Of a DNA stretch of 23,106 nucleotides, positions 8,158 through 14,871 are shown piece by piece (within the stretch, counting starts at the first letter, position 1; the number at the start of each line of letters is the position of its first letter). Source of the stretch: JANLSE01 sp038214135 (GTDB lineage: Bacteria > Chloroflexota > Chloroflexia > Chloroflexales > Roseiflexaceae); NCBI GenBank assembly GCA_038214135.1, contig JBBQSD010000099.1, positions 1 through 23,106 of the forward strand, read 5' to 3'. The position numbers were made by a program, and so were the translations under genes. A model generated the notes under the pieces. It was not told the DNA's origin, searched no databases, and saw only the letters and a program-made list of their open reading frames with translations.

Positions 8158-8577
8158 TCAAGCGGCAATGCGCGCCTGGAGTTGCTTCTGGAGGCGCTTC
8201 AGTTCACTGGGGTTGCGTCGCGCAAGGTAATCGATCATATAATCGACAGCCGTGGCGCTATAGTCATCCAGAAGACCATCGAGCACCTGCTGAACAACCA
8301 TCGTCACGAAATCGTCCTCGCTGATTGCGGGGGTATAGACATAGGCCAGCCCTTCGCGATGGCGGTGCAGAACACCCTTTTCAGCAAGGCGGCTCATGGT
8401 TGTCATCACCGTCGTATACGCAATATCGCGCTGATGTGATAGCTTGCGATGAACTTTCTTGACAGTACTACGCTCATCTTGCCAAACAATCTGCATGATC
8501 TCGGTTTCGAGCGGGCCAAGGACTTTGACCAGGCCATCCTTGGTTGGGCTGAAGCGGAAGCGCATGTTAAGCGGCAT
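8158..8577 (-). CDS. BlaI/MecI/CopY-family transcriptional repressor
   Basis: A 139-residue winged-helix repressor. LGPLETEIMQIVW starts the family fold, followed by STVKKVHRKL and the recognition-helix region IAYTTVMTTMSRLAEKGVLHR, then the wing (EGLAYVYTPAIS) and a C-terminal dimerisation helix bundle. ATG at 8577 is chosen over the longer frame from 8724 because AAAGGAG lies seven bases upstream and the homologous region begins there. BlaI/MecI are classically inactivated by the sensor protease BlaR1/MecR1; no such partner lies in this window, so the signal is unknown. It is divergent from the polyprenyl synthase gene across a 276-base gap containing a palindrome, which makes that gene and its own promoter possible targets (inference). 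Confidence 0.9.
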   Translation of the reverse strand: MPLNMRFRFSPTKDGLVKVLGPLETEIMQIVWQDERSTVKKVHRKLSHQRDIAYTTVMTTMSRLAEKGVLHRHREGLAYVYTPAISEDDFVTMVVQQVLDGLLDDYSATAVDYMIDYLARRNPSELKRLQKQLQARIAA

Positions 8578-8679
8578 GGGGTTGCTCCTTTTCGATGTAG
8601 TAGCTGGCTGCTGGTTTCGGATTGCTGTGATCCTGGCCCCATGCTGGCGAGGGGTTCGGCCACAAATACGAGTGTTTGT

Positions 8680-8694
8680 GTAGAACCGTTCTAC
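8680..8694. promoter_or_regulatory. Palindrome GTAGAAC-C-GTTCTAC, possible operator
   Basis: A perfect inverted repeat with 7-bp arms and a one-base centre, in the divergent gap between the blaI-like repressor gene and the polyprenyl synthase gene. Its inner core resembles AGAACGTTCT at 11355-11364, upstream of the DUF11-like gene. Assignment to the BlaI-like protein is a guess from position. Confidence 0.4.
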
Positions 8695-8853
8695 TTGCCA
8701 GCAGTGTACTAATAGGCCACGCAAAGCTCAATAGAGTTGGATTACTACAGGGTTACACAAGATTACTAGAGCATTACGGGCATCTGTCGCAGCGAAATTT
8801 GGCCCATATTTCTCACGATGGTCTGTCGTACGCCACTACTAGAAAGATGAACG

Positions 8854-9870
8854 ATGACTCGACCCGATGATCGCATAGCAATTCAGGCCGCTATGCGCGC
8901 AGCTTTTCCACAGGCTGAAGCGCGGGTGGCGACGTTCTACCACATGCAGGAATATCAACTGGGTTGGCGCGATGAACAGCTTCAATTGGCCAACTATGAC
9001 CCAGGCAAATTACTGCGGCCATATATTGTGTTGCTGGGTTGCCAGGTGGCTGGTGGCGATCCACACACCGCAATGCCACTGGCTGCTGGCATTCAACTCA
9101 TTCACGATTTCTCACTCATCCACGATGATATTGAGGACGATGGCGACACGCGCCGTGGCCGACCGACGGTCTGGAAGGTCTGGGGGTTAGCCCAGGGCCT
9201 GAATGCTGGCGACGGAATGTTTGTGATTGCCCATCTCTCGCTCCATCGGCTGAGCGATGTTGGTGTGCCGCCAGAGGTTGTGCTGGATATATTACGACGC
9301 TTTGATCAGACAATCATAACAATCTGCGAAGGCCAGTATCTTGATCTCAGCTATGAAGGCAACCTGGCGATTGATGAAGCCGCCTATATCGCAATGATTA
9401 GCCGTAAAACGGCAGCCCTGGTTGCCGCAGCCTGTGGGTTGGGTGCCATTCTTGGTGGCGCTTCGGCATCATTGGCCAAAACCATGTTCGATTTCGGCCA
9501 GAATCTGGGTTTGGCATTCCAGATCCAGGATGATCTACTGGGCATTTGGGGCGATCCTGCTGAGATGGGCAAACCATTTGCTGCTGATCTGATTCGCCGG
9601 AAAGTCAGCCTGCCGGTGATCTATGGTCTTCAGCACGCAGAGCAGCGCAGGGAACTGGCACAGCTCTATCAGCAGCCGCACGCTGGCGATGAAGAACTGC
9701 ACCATATCCTCACGATCCTGGAGCAGGCTGGCTCGCGGGCCTATTGCGAGCAAGCCGCCGCCTCTTACCATCATCAGGCGCTCACCGCTCTCAATGCAGC
9801 CCCTGGCCAGCAGGCACCCCTGGCAGAACTGCGTGCAATCGCCAATCGGTTGTTGGGGCGGAAGAGCTAA
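8854..9870 (+). CDS. Polyprenyl (geranylgeranyl-type) diphosphate synthase
   Basis: A 338-residue all-trans prenyltransferase that condenses isopentenyl diphosphate with an allylic diphosphate. GKLLRP (51-56) corresponds to the IPP-binding loop, with Leu in place of the usual Arg. The first Asp-rich motif is LIHDDIEDDGDTRRGRP, DDIEDD at 91-96, with the spacing of FPP/GGPP synthases. The second is FQIQDDLLGIWGD, Asp226-Asp227. Length is ordinary for the family. Chain length cannot be decided safely; in a phototrophic Chloroflexota a GGPP role (carotenoids, bacteriochlorophyll tail) would be natural. ATG 8854 is used, with only a weak AGAAAGA upstream. The gene is divergent from the blaI-like repressor gene and ends before a large repeat array. 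Confidence 0.9.
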   Translation: MTRPDDRIAIQAAMRAAFPQAEARVATFYHMQEYQLGWRDEQLQLANYDPGKLLRPYIVLLGCQVAGGDPHTAMPLAAGIQLIHDFSLIHDDIEDDGDTRRGRPTVWKVWGLAQGLNAGDGMFVIAHLSLHRLSDVGVPPEVVLDILRRFDQTIITICEGQYLDLSYEGNLAIDEAAYIAMISRKTAALVAAACGLGAILGGASASLAKTMFDFGQNLGLAFQIQDDLLGIWGDPAEMGKPFAADLIRRKVSLPVIYGLQHAEQRRELAQLYQQPHAGDEELHHILTILEQAGSRAYCEQAAASYHHQALTALNAAPGQQAPLAELRAIANRLLGRKS

Positions 9871-9888
9871 CGAAGAACACAGGAGTTA

Positions 9889-9913
9889 GAAGTCAGGAAT
9901 CAGGAGTCAGAAG
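9889..9913. repeat. Heptameric repeat, inverse orientation
   Basis: GAAGTCA, GGAATCA, GGAGTCA and GAAG in a row, the reverse complement of the TGACTTC/TGACTCC heptads at 6547-6574. It lies just after the polyprenyl synthase stop codon. Confidence 0.65.
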
Positions 9914-9964
9914 ATAGCAGTTGGTGAATGATGGTGTGACATACCATCATCAAGAGGTAGGGGC

Positions 9965-10450
9965 GATTCGCGAATCGCCCACAACGCCTATCATTGCCCG
10001 GCATAGAGGCCGATTCGTGAACCGCCCACAACGCCTATCATTGCCCGGCATAGAGGCCGATTCGCGAATCGCCCCTACGCCTATCAATGCCCCGCCTAGA
10101 GGCCGATTCGCGCATCGCCCACAACGCCAATCATTGCCCGGCATAGTGGCCGGGTTGCGAACCGCCCACAACGCCAAAAATTGCCCGGCTTTTAGGCGTG
10201 TTCGCTAACCGCCCACAACGCCTATCATTGCCCGGCATAGAGGCCGTTTCGCGAATCGCCCCTACGCCTATCATTGCCCGGCATAGAGGCCGATTCGCGA
10301 ATCGCCCACAACGCCTATCATTGCCCGGCATAGAGGCCGGTTTGCGAACCGCCCACAACGCCTATCATTGCCCGGCATAGAGGCCGGTTCGCGAACCGCC
10401 CACAACGCCTATCATTGCCCGGCATAGAGGCCGGTTTGCGAACCGCCCCT
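9965..10450. repeat. 11-copy ~47-bp tandem array of palindromic units
   Basis: Units start at 9965, 10012, 10059, 10105, 10152, 10199, 10246, 10292, 10339, 10386 and 10433, so the period is 47 bases (46 where ACAACGCC is shortened to CTACGCC). Each unit is a near-palindrome of the type GATTCGCGAATCGCCC or GGTTCGCGAACCGCCC, followed by ACAACGCCTATCATTGCCCG and GCATAGAGGCC. The part between palindromes is conserved, so this is not a CRISPR array. Units 5 and 6 (10152-10245) are the most diverged. The array fills the gap between the polyprenyl synthase gene and the convergent DUF11-like gene. Short open frames inside it are a by-product of the repeat. Confidence 0.9.
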
Positions 10451-10491
10451 ACGGCCATTACGGCGTGACATGCGATATGGTTGCCTCGGTT

Positions 10492-11343
10492 CTATCTGGT
10501 GATCACCCTGCCCTGCTGCTGTAGCGCTGGAACACTTGGGTTAGCCTGTTCTGGCCTGGGCCTGGCGCTTGGATCGGCTGGCGCGATTACAGGCGGCGCA
10601 TTCCTATTGCTGGTTCGATCTGTTGACACATCCATGACTGCTGGTGACTGTGGCGCACGAGCTATTTGTGTTGGTTTAGCCGATTGGGCTGGCAGTACTG
10701 GTGGTACTGATTTGGCCGATTGGGCTGGTTTGTTGGGTTGAGCATTGATTTTCTGGACAGCGGGTGCAGCAACAATTGTAACTGCCGTTTGATCTGATGC
10801 TGCCGTATAGCTCAGGTCGTCCTGGGCGAGCGTTTGGCTGATGATGGTGCTGCCGACTGAAGCATTCGGGAGAACCTGTGCGACAATTTCGATTGTTGCG
10901 CTGCCGCTCTCACCAAGGGTTGTGCGGCAAATGACGGCTCCAGTGCTCGTACAGTTTCCTCCACTAATGCTCGCACCAAGCAGGCGTAGTTGTGCTGGGA
11001 GCAGGCTCTGTGTTTCAATCATTGCACCAGCTCGCGAACTGGCGATCTGGATGATATAGCGCACCTCACTGCCTGGTGAAGCATTCTCGCTTGTTGCACG
11101 TTGCGCCAGGCTCAGTGGTGCCTGGCCGACTGGAAGTGTACTGCTAACCACTGGTGCATCTTCGACTGGTGGGCCACTGCTTATAATCACGACCGTCGGG
11201 GATGGTTCTAGCGGAGCGCTGGTTGGCGAGATGGTAGGGATTGGATCTGTGGTGTTCTGGGCTGTTGGGGCGGCGAAAACAGTTCCGGTTGCCAATAACA
11301 AGGCCAGCCCTATCGCTGGCACGCCGAGATGCGCGATCCGCAT
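10492..11343 (-). CDS. Secreted protein with one DUF11-like domain and P/S/A-rich tails
   Basis: A 283-residue exported protein. ATG at 11343 is chosen over the longer frame because GGAGG lies five bases upstream and a signal peptide begins there: MRIAHLG, then a hydrophobic core PAIGLALLLATGTVFA, with likely cleavage after Ala24. A Pro/Thr/Ser linker follows (~30-80). Residues ~85-191 form a DUF11-like immunoglobulin-type domain (SPGSEVRYIIQIASS, LPAQLRLLGASISGGNCTS, ASDQTAVTIV), with Cys131 and Cys139 positioned for a disulfide. The last ~90 residues are Pro/Ala/Gln/Ser-rich and probably disordered. There is no sortase motif or second membrane segment. Such domains occur in bacterial surface and envelope proteins; no specific role is inferred. 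It is divergent from the glycosyltransferase gene. Confidence 0.75.
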   Translation of the reverse strand: MRIAHLGVPAIGLALLLATGTVFAAPTAQNTTDPIPTISPTSAPLEPSPTVVIISSGPPVEDAPVVSSTLPVGQAPLSLAQRATSENASPGSEVRYIIQIASSRAGAMIETQSLLPAQLRLLGASISGGNCTSTGAVICRTTLGESGSATIEIVAQVLPNASVGSTIISQTLAQDDLSYTAASDQTAVTIVAAPAVQKINAQPNKPAQSAKSVPPVLPAQSAKPTQIARAPQSPAVMDVSTDRTSNRNAPPVIAPADPSARPRPEQANPSVPALQQQGRVITR

Positions 11344-11397
11344 TGGTTCCTCCAAGAACGTTCTACAATGATGTGTGGCAGCAAACAAATAGTGTGC

Positions 11398-11425
11398 TTG
11401 CTCTGAATCTAACACGAGATACTGT
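11398..11425 (+). promoter_or_regulatory. Possible promoter for the GT4 gene
   Basis: TTGCTC (11398-11403), a 16-base spacer and TACTGT (11420-11425), 28 bases before the ATG at 11453. The match is only moderate. Confidence 0.3.
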
Positions 11426-11452
11426 GCAAGAAGATGACAGGACGATAGCAGG

Positions 11453-12733
11453 ATGCGAATCGTACTACTGAGTGCCGAGTACTGGCCTATACCAGGCGGT
11501 GTTGGCGATTACACCCAACGCTTGGGAGCCGCATTGGCGCATCGTGGGCATGCTATTAATGTCTGGACGCTCCGCGAACAGCGGTTGGTCGCACTCGATC
11601 CAACCGATCCACATAACCAGATTACCGCATCATTTGGCCGAACCAACTGGGGTTGGGGTTGTTGGCAGGCCATTGCAGATGCTGTGCAACAGGCGCAGCC
11701 AGATGTATTGCACATCCAATACCAGACAGGTGCGTATGCCATGCATCCAGCGATCAACCTGTTGCCCTGGCGTTTGAGTCGCTCGCCCAGACAGCCTACA
11801 TTAGTGATAACGGCCCATGATCTTTTGTTGCCATACCTTTTCCCGAAGGCTGGACCGCTACGTAATTGGGTCACACGGCACTTGTTTGAGGATAGTGATG
11901 CCACTATTGTCACCAATCCCGATGATCTGGCACAATTGGTTGATGGGCAGGAAATGCCAGCAACACGCAGAACCTCGGCGGCCAATATTCCACGCTTCAC
12001 AGGCCGATTGAGAATCACTCCGCAGCTCATTCCAATTGGTTCAAATATCACGGTGCATCCACCAACCAATTATGATCGCGCTGCATGGCGCGCACGCCTG
12101 GGAATAGCGCCAGATGAGACACTAGTTGCCTATTTTGGCCTCATCTCGGCCACCAAAGGGCTGGATGTTCTGCTTGATGCCTTCGAACGATTGCCAGAGC
12201 GATTTCGCCTGCTGATCATTGGCGGTGAAGCGCCGGCAGCACAGGATCGGGCGTATGCTGCATCACTACGCGCACGAATTGCTGGGCCACAATGGCATGG
12301 ACGGGTGATCATCACTGGCCAGTGTCCCGAACAGGAGGTTTCGGCCCATCTGCTGGCAGCCGATATGGCGGCACTACCGTTTGGCGATGGAGCATCGTTT
12401 CGGCGCGGAAGTCTGCTGGCAGCACTGGCTCACGGTTTGGCAGTGGTGACAACCACGATAGAAACACCTGACCAAGCACCACAAAATCACAGAGCCACAG
12501 AGCCGAGAATTCCCTCACTCCTGCTGCCCACACTTATTGATCAGCAGAATGTGGCACTCGTCCCAATCGGTGATCCCAACGCACTGGCTGCCCGGATTCA
12601 GCAGCTCGATGCCGACCCGGCGTTGCGGGAGCGGCTTGGAAATGCAGGGCGTACACTCGTCGGAGCGTTTTCCTGGGAAGCGATTGCAACACGTCATCTC
12701 GATCTCTATCACGATCTGCTGCATACCTCTTGA
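11453..12733 (+). CDS. GT4-family glycosyltransferase (GT-B fold)
   Basis: A 426-residue retaining glycosyltransferase. The N-terminal Rossmann half starts MRIVLLSAEYWPIPGGVGDYTQRLGAALAHRGH, the glycine-rich acceptor-side loop of family GT4, with PDVLHIQYQTG further on. The C-terminal half begins near residue 205 and shows YFGLISATKGLDVLLDAFERLP (~224-245), then LLAADMAALPFGDGASFRRGSLLAALAHGLAVVTT, the nucleotide-sugar binding region where GT4 enzymes carry an EX7E element. Here the first position is not an obvious Glu (SFRRGSLLAALA), so the donor site may be atypical. A Gln/Asn/His/Arg/Pro-rich insertion at ~340-355 is encoded by a short tandem repeat (see findings). The protein is likely cytoplasmic or membrane-associated and may act in exopolysaccharide or glycolipid assembly. 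Its TGA stop lies inside the -35 box of the nrtR-like promoter. Confidence 0.85.
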   Translation: MRIVLLSAEYWPIPGGVGDYTQRLGAALAHRGHAINVWTLREQRLVALDPTDPHNQITASFGRTNWGWGCWQAIADAVQQAQPDVLHIQYQTGAYAMHPAINLLPWRLSRSPRQPTLVITAHDLLLPYLFPKAGPLRNWVTRHLFEDSDATIVTNPDDLAQLVDGQEMPATRRTSAANIPRFTGRLRITPQLIPIGSNITVHPPTNYDRAAWRARLGIAPDETLVAYFGLISATKGLDVLLDAFERLPERFRLLIIGGEAPAAQDRAYAASLRARIAGPQWHGRVIITGQCPEQEVSAHLLAADMAALPFGDGASFRRGSLLAALAHGLAVVTTTIETPDQAPQNHRATEPRIPSLLLPTLIDQQNVALVPIGDPNALAARIQQLDADPALRERLGNAGRTLVGAFSWEAIATRHLDLYHDLLHTS

Positions 12734-12758
12734 CAAACCCGCATTTTATCGTTAGAAT
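12730..12758 (+). promoter_or_regulatory. Strong sigma-70-type promoter for the nrtR-like gene
   Basis: Perfect TTGACA (12730-12735), a 17-base spacer and TAGAAT (12753-12758). The -35 box overlaps the stop codon of the glycosyltransferase gene. A palindromic element starts at the base after the -10 box. Confidence 0.75.
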
Positions 12759-12782
12759 TAGTGTAAATATGACAATAAATGA
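12759..12782 (+). promoter_or_regulatory. Candidate NrtR operator at its own promoter
   Basis: TAGTGTAAATATGACAATA followed by AATGA, identical in 22 of 24 positions to the element at 14015-14038 upstream of the nicotinamidase-like gene. The core is an imperfect dyad TAGTGTA-N5-GACAATA. Its position directly after the -10 box would block transcription when bound, as expected for autorepression. Confidence 0.65.
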
Positions 12783-12796
12783 TCGGAGTAAACTGT

Positions 12797-13546
12797 ATGA
12801 GTACAAGCGTTGAGCGGACTGACGAAACACCCGAAAATTATGATCCATCACGCTATGAGCGCCCATCGGTAACAGTCGATGTTGTGATCTTCACATTGTT
12901 GGAGAAGGAACTCAATATGCTGCTTGTCAAGCGGCGGCGTTGGCCATACGATGGGCATTGGGCGATTCCAGGCGGGTTCATCAACATGGACGAATCGCTT
13001 GAGCAATCGGCGCGGCGTGAACTAGAGGAAGAGACGGGTGTTCGCGACATCTATCTCGAACAGCTCTACACATTCGGCCTGCCACATCGTGATCCACGCA
13101 CGCGGGTGATCAGCATCGCCTACTTTGCCATTATCCGTGCGGATCGGCAGACGCTACGCGCCTCCGAGGAAAGCACGGATGTGCGCTGGTATCCGGTTCA
13201 GCGATTGCCTGGCCCATTGGCATTCGATCATGATCATATCCTCGCCACGGCGCTGGATCGATTGCGTTCCAAGTTGGAATATACGACACTGGCCTTTCAG
13301 TTGCTGCCGGAGGTCTTTTCCATCCTTGAGTTGAAGTATATGTACGAGCAGATTCTTGGCGAAGAACTAGACAAGGGTAATTTTTATCGCAAGATCAAGG
13401 ATGCCCATGTTCTGGAAGATACGGGCATACGCCGTGAGGGCCGTGGCCGCCCGACTGCACTCTACCGCTTTCGGCATGATCGTGGCGATGAGCAGTTTGT
13501 GTTCCGCTGGCGCGAGGCGCGGGTTGCTGCATCTCCCGATGAGTAG
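12797..13546 (+). CDS. nrtR: NrtR-type NUDIX transcriptional regulator of NAD metabolism
   Basis: A 249-residue two-domain protein. The N-terminal NUDIX domain has the box G60-F-I-N-M-D-E...R-E-L-E-E-E-T-G-V (60-82), complete for the GX5EX7REUXEEXGU pattern. The C-terminal ~80 residues (EVFSILELKYMYEQILGEE, then NFYRKIKDAHVLEDTG and RGRPTALYRFR) are the NrtR winged helix. NrtR proteins sense ADP-ribose or related NAD metabolites through the NUDIX domain and repress NAD biosynthesis or salvage genes. ATG at 12797 is chosen over 12779 because GGAG (12785-12788) lies eight bases upstream of it. With the box intact, ADP-ribose hydrolase activity remains possible. A neighbouring nicotinamidase-like gene with the same promoter element supports the regulator call over a plain hydrolase. 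Confidence 0.88.
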   Translation: MSTSVERTDETPENYDPSRYERPSVTVDVVIFTLLEKELNMLLVKRRRWPYDGHWAIPGGFINMDESLEQSARRELEEETGVRDIYLEQLYTFGLPHRDPRTRVISIAYFAIIRADRQTLRASEESTDVRWYPVQRLPGPLAFDHDHILATALDRLRSKLEYTTLAFQLLPEVFSILELKYMYEQILGEELDKGNFYRKIKDAHVLEDTGIRREGRGRPTALYRFRHDRGDEQFVFRWREARVAASPDE

Positions 13547-13554
13547 AGTTTATG

Positions 13555-13599
13555 CCACTGCGCGTGGCGAGCGAATCCTGCCACTGCGCGTGGCGAGCG
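13555..13599. repeat. Direct repeat, 19 bp twice
   Basis: CCACTGCGCGTGGCGAGCG at 13555-13573 and again, identical, at 13581-13599 (26-base period), starting directly after the nrtR-like stop codon. Confidence 0.7.
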
Positions 13600-13634
13600 G
13601 TCAGGGCCTTGCCCCGAACCCCGAATCGAGCTTT

Positions 13635-13769
13635 GTGGCTCGCCAACGCCTGTTAGTCATGCCTCGGCTGTGATCGATAGGCGCTGGTGGCTGCTTCTAT
13701 CGTTCTTCCGATTGCTGTCGCGAATGAACGTGGGTGGCTCGCCAACGCCTGTTGGTTATGCCTCGGCTG
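13635..13769. repeat. Direct repeat, ~36 bp twice, 99 bases apart
   Basis: GTGGCTCGCCAACGCCTGTT and the following 16 bases (…ATGCCTCGGCTG) occur at 13635-13670 and 13734-13769 with 34 of 36 positions identical. The intervening bases are unique. Confidence 0.7.
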
Positions 13770-13829
13770 CGACCAATGGAACGTTGTGGCCGATTATACC
13801 CCGTTCGCACCAATAGGCAATCGATGTAG

Positions 13830-13848
13830 GGGCGAATGCGATTCGCCC
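13830..13848. repeat. Dispersed GGGCG palindrome, single copy
   Basis: GGGCGAAT-GCG-ATTCGCCC, flanked by GTAG and ACAATGAT. It is a further member of the palindrome family seen at 1333, 1929 and 9965. Confidence 0.7.
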
Positions 13849-13902
13849 ACAATGATGACATATTAGATGGCGGTGCCTCTGCCGCGACCAATCGATCTTC
13901 CA

Positions 13903-13920
13903 GACGCGAGGCCTCGCGTC
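13903..13920. repeat. Perfect 18-bp palindrome
   Basis: GACGCGAGGCCTCGCGTC, a perfect inverted repeat in the gap upstream of the nicotinamidase-like gene. It is followed at 13941-13961 by three copies of GGTTCTC and at 13969-13981 by the heptad-type GACTCCTGAATAC. No function is assigned. Confidence 0.6.
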
Positions 13921-13987
13921 GCTCCTGACCCCTGCATGCTGGTTCTCGGTTCTCGGTTCTCGTATTCCGACTCCTGAATACTCGCCC

Positions 13988-14015
13988 TTGACACGAGGTT
14001 TTCCTGTGATATAAT
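13988..14015 (+). promoter_or_regulatory. Strong sigma-70-type promoter for the nicotinamidase-like gene
   Basis: Perfect TTGACA (13988-13993), a 16-base spacer and perfect TATAAT (14010-14015). It lies 35 bases before the ATG and overlaps a palindromic operator candidate by one base. Confidence 0.8.
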
Positions 14016-14038
14016 AGTGTCAATAAGACAATAAATGA
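14015..14038 (+). promoter_or_regulatory. Candidate NrtR operator at the nicotinamidase-like promoter
   Basis: TAGTGTCAATAAGACAATA followed by AATGA. TAGTGTC and GACAATA form a dyad with a five-base centre, six of seven positions complementary. It is nearly identical to 12759-12782. Confidence 0.7.
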
Positions 14039-14050
14039 AGGGATACACTC

Positions 14051-14761
14051 ATGAGCATCAATCTCACAACAAACGCGCAGCCATTTCTGGCATATTTGGA
14101 GGAATGGTATGGGCAACTTACCGAGCAATCGTTGGCTGAGATAATCGGCAGCCAGCCACAGCGTGTGGCGGTTATCTCGATCGATGTGATCAATGGGTTT
14201 TGTGTGAGTGGCCCACTAGCCAGTGCGCGGGTCGGGCGGATTGCCAAGCCTGTTGCCGATCTATTCCGGCGCGCACATATCCTTGGTATCCGTAACCTAG
14301 TGCTGACGCAGGATACCCATGATCCAAGCGCCCCCGAATTCAGCGTCTATCCACCGCACTGCCTGAAGGGCACGGCAGAGAGTGAAGCAGTCGATGAACT
14401 CAAAGAACTGCCATTCTATGATTCAATCAAGATTGTTGAGAAGAACTCGATTAACTCAACAATTGGCACAGATTTTGGGGCATGGATCGCAGCGCATCCA
14501 CAGATCGATACCTTCATTGTAGTTGGTGATTGCACCGATCTATGCACCTATCAGGCAGCCATGTCGCTGCGTCTGGAAGCCAACGCTGGCAACTTTACAC
14601 GGCGGGTGATCGTCTCGGCGGATGAGGTCGATACCTTCGATACACCAGTAGCAGTGGCACGCGAGCTGGGTATCAGAGCGCACGATGCCGATCTGCACCA
14701 TGTTCTGTTCTTGCATCATATGGCGATCAATGGCATTGAGGTGGTGGCGAAGTTGGTATGA
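14051..14761 (+). CDS. Nicotinamidase-like cysteine hydrolase (isochorismatase fold)
   Basis: A 236-residue protein. Catalytic-triad candidates are Asp45 (VISIDVINGF), Lys131 (VEKNSINS) and Cys165 (GDCTDLCTYQAA). The metal/substrate segment TQDTHDPSAPEFSVYPPHCLKGT (87-109) has Asp88, His90 and His103 in the nicotinamidase pattern, including the diagnostic PPHCxxGT. Nicotinamidase (PncA) converts nicotinamide to nicotinate for NAD salvage. The first motif lacks the usual DxQxDF, and there is a ~35-residue N-terminal extension, so a related amide substrate is not excluded. AAGGG eight bases upstream supports ATG 14051. A near-perfect promoter carries the same palindrome as the nrtR-like promoter, tying the gene to NAD control by context. 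Confidence 0.82.
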   Translation: MSINLTTNAQPFLAYLEEWYGQLTEQSLAEIIGSQPQRVAVISIDVINGFCVSGPLASARVGRIAKPVADLFRRAHILGIRNLVLTQDTHDPSAPEFSVYPPHCLKGTAESEAVDELKELPFYDSIKIVEKNSINSTIGTDFGAWIAAHPQIDTFIVVGDCTDLCTYQAAMSLRLEANAGNFTRRVIVSADEVDTFDTPVAVARELGIRAHDADLHHVLFLHHMAINGIEVVAKLV

Positions 14762-14871
14762 ACCCTGACCGAGTGACAGATTGATCGATGTAGGGCGCAG
14801 CAGGGGTGAGGCCAGGACACCGGAAAACTTCGTGGGCAGCATAACCAGCCTTCGGTATAGGGTTAGGACAT

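Noticed and set aside
9921..10380. Short open frames inside the tandem array, on both strands
   Set aside because: They arise from the repeat unit itself, giving repetitive peptides without starts or homology signals.
9965..10450. CRISPR array
   Set aside because: The segments between palindromes are nearly identical from unit to unit instead of unique, and no cas gene is present. It is a tandem repeat.
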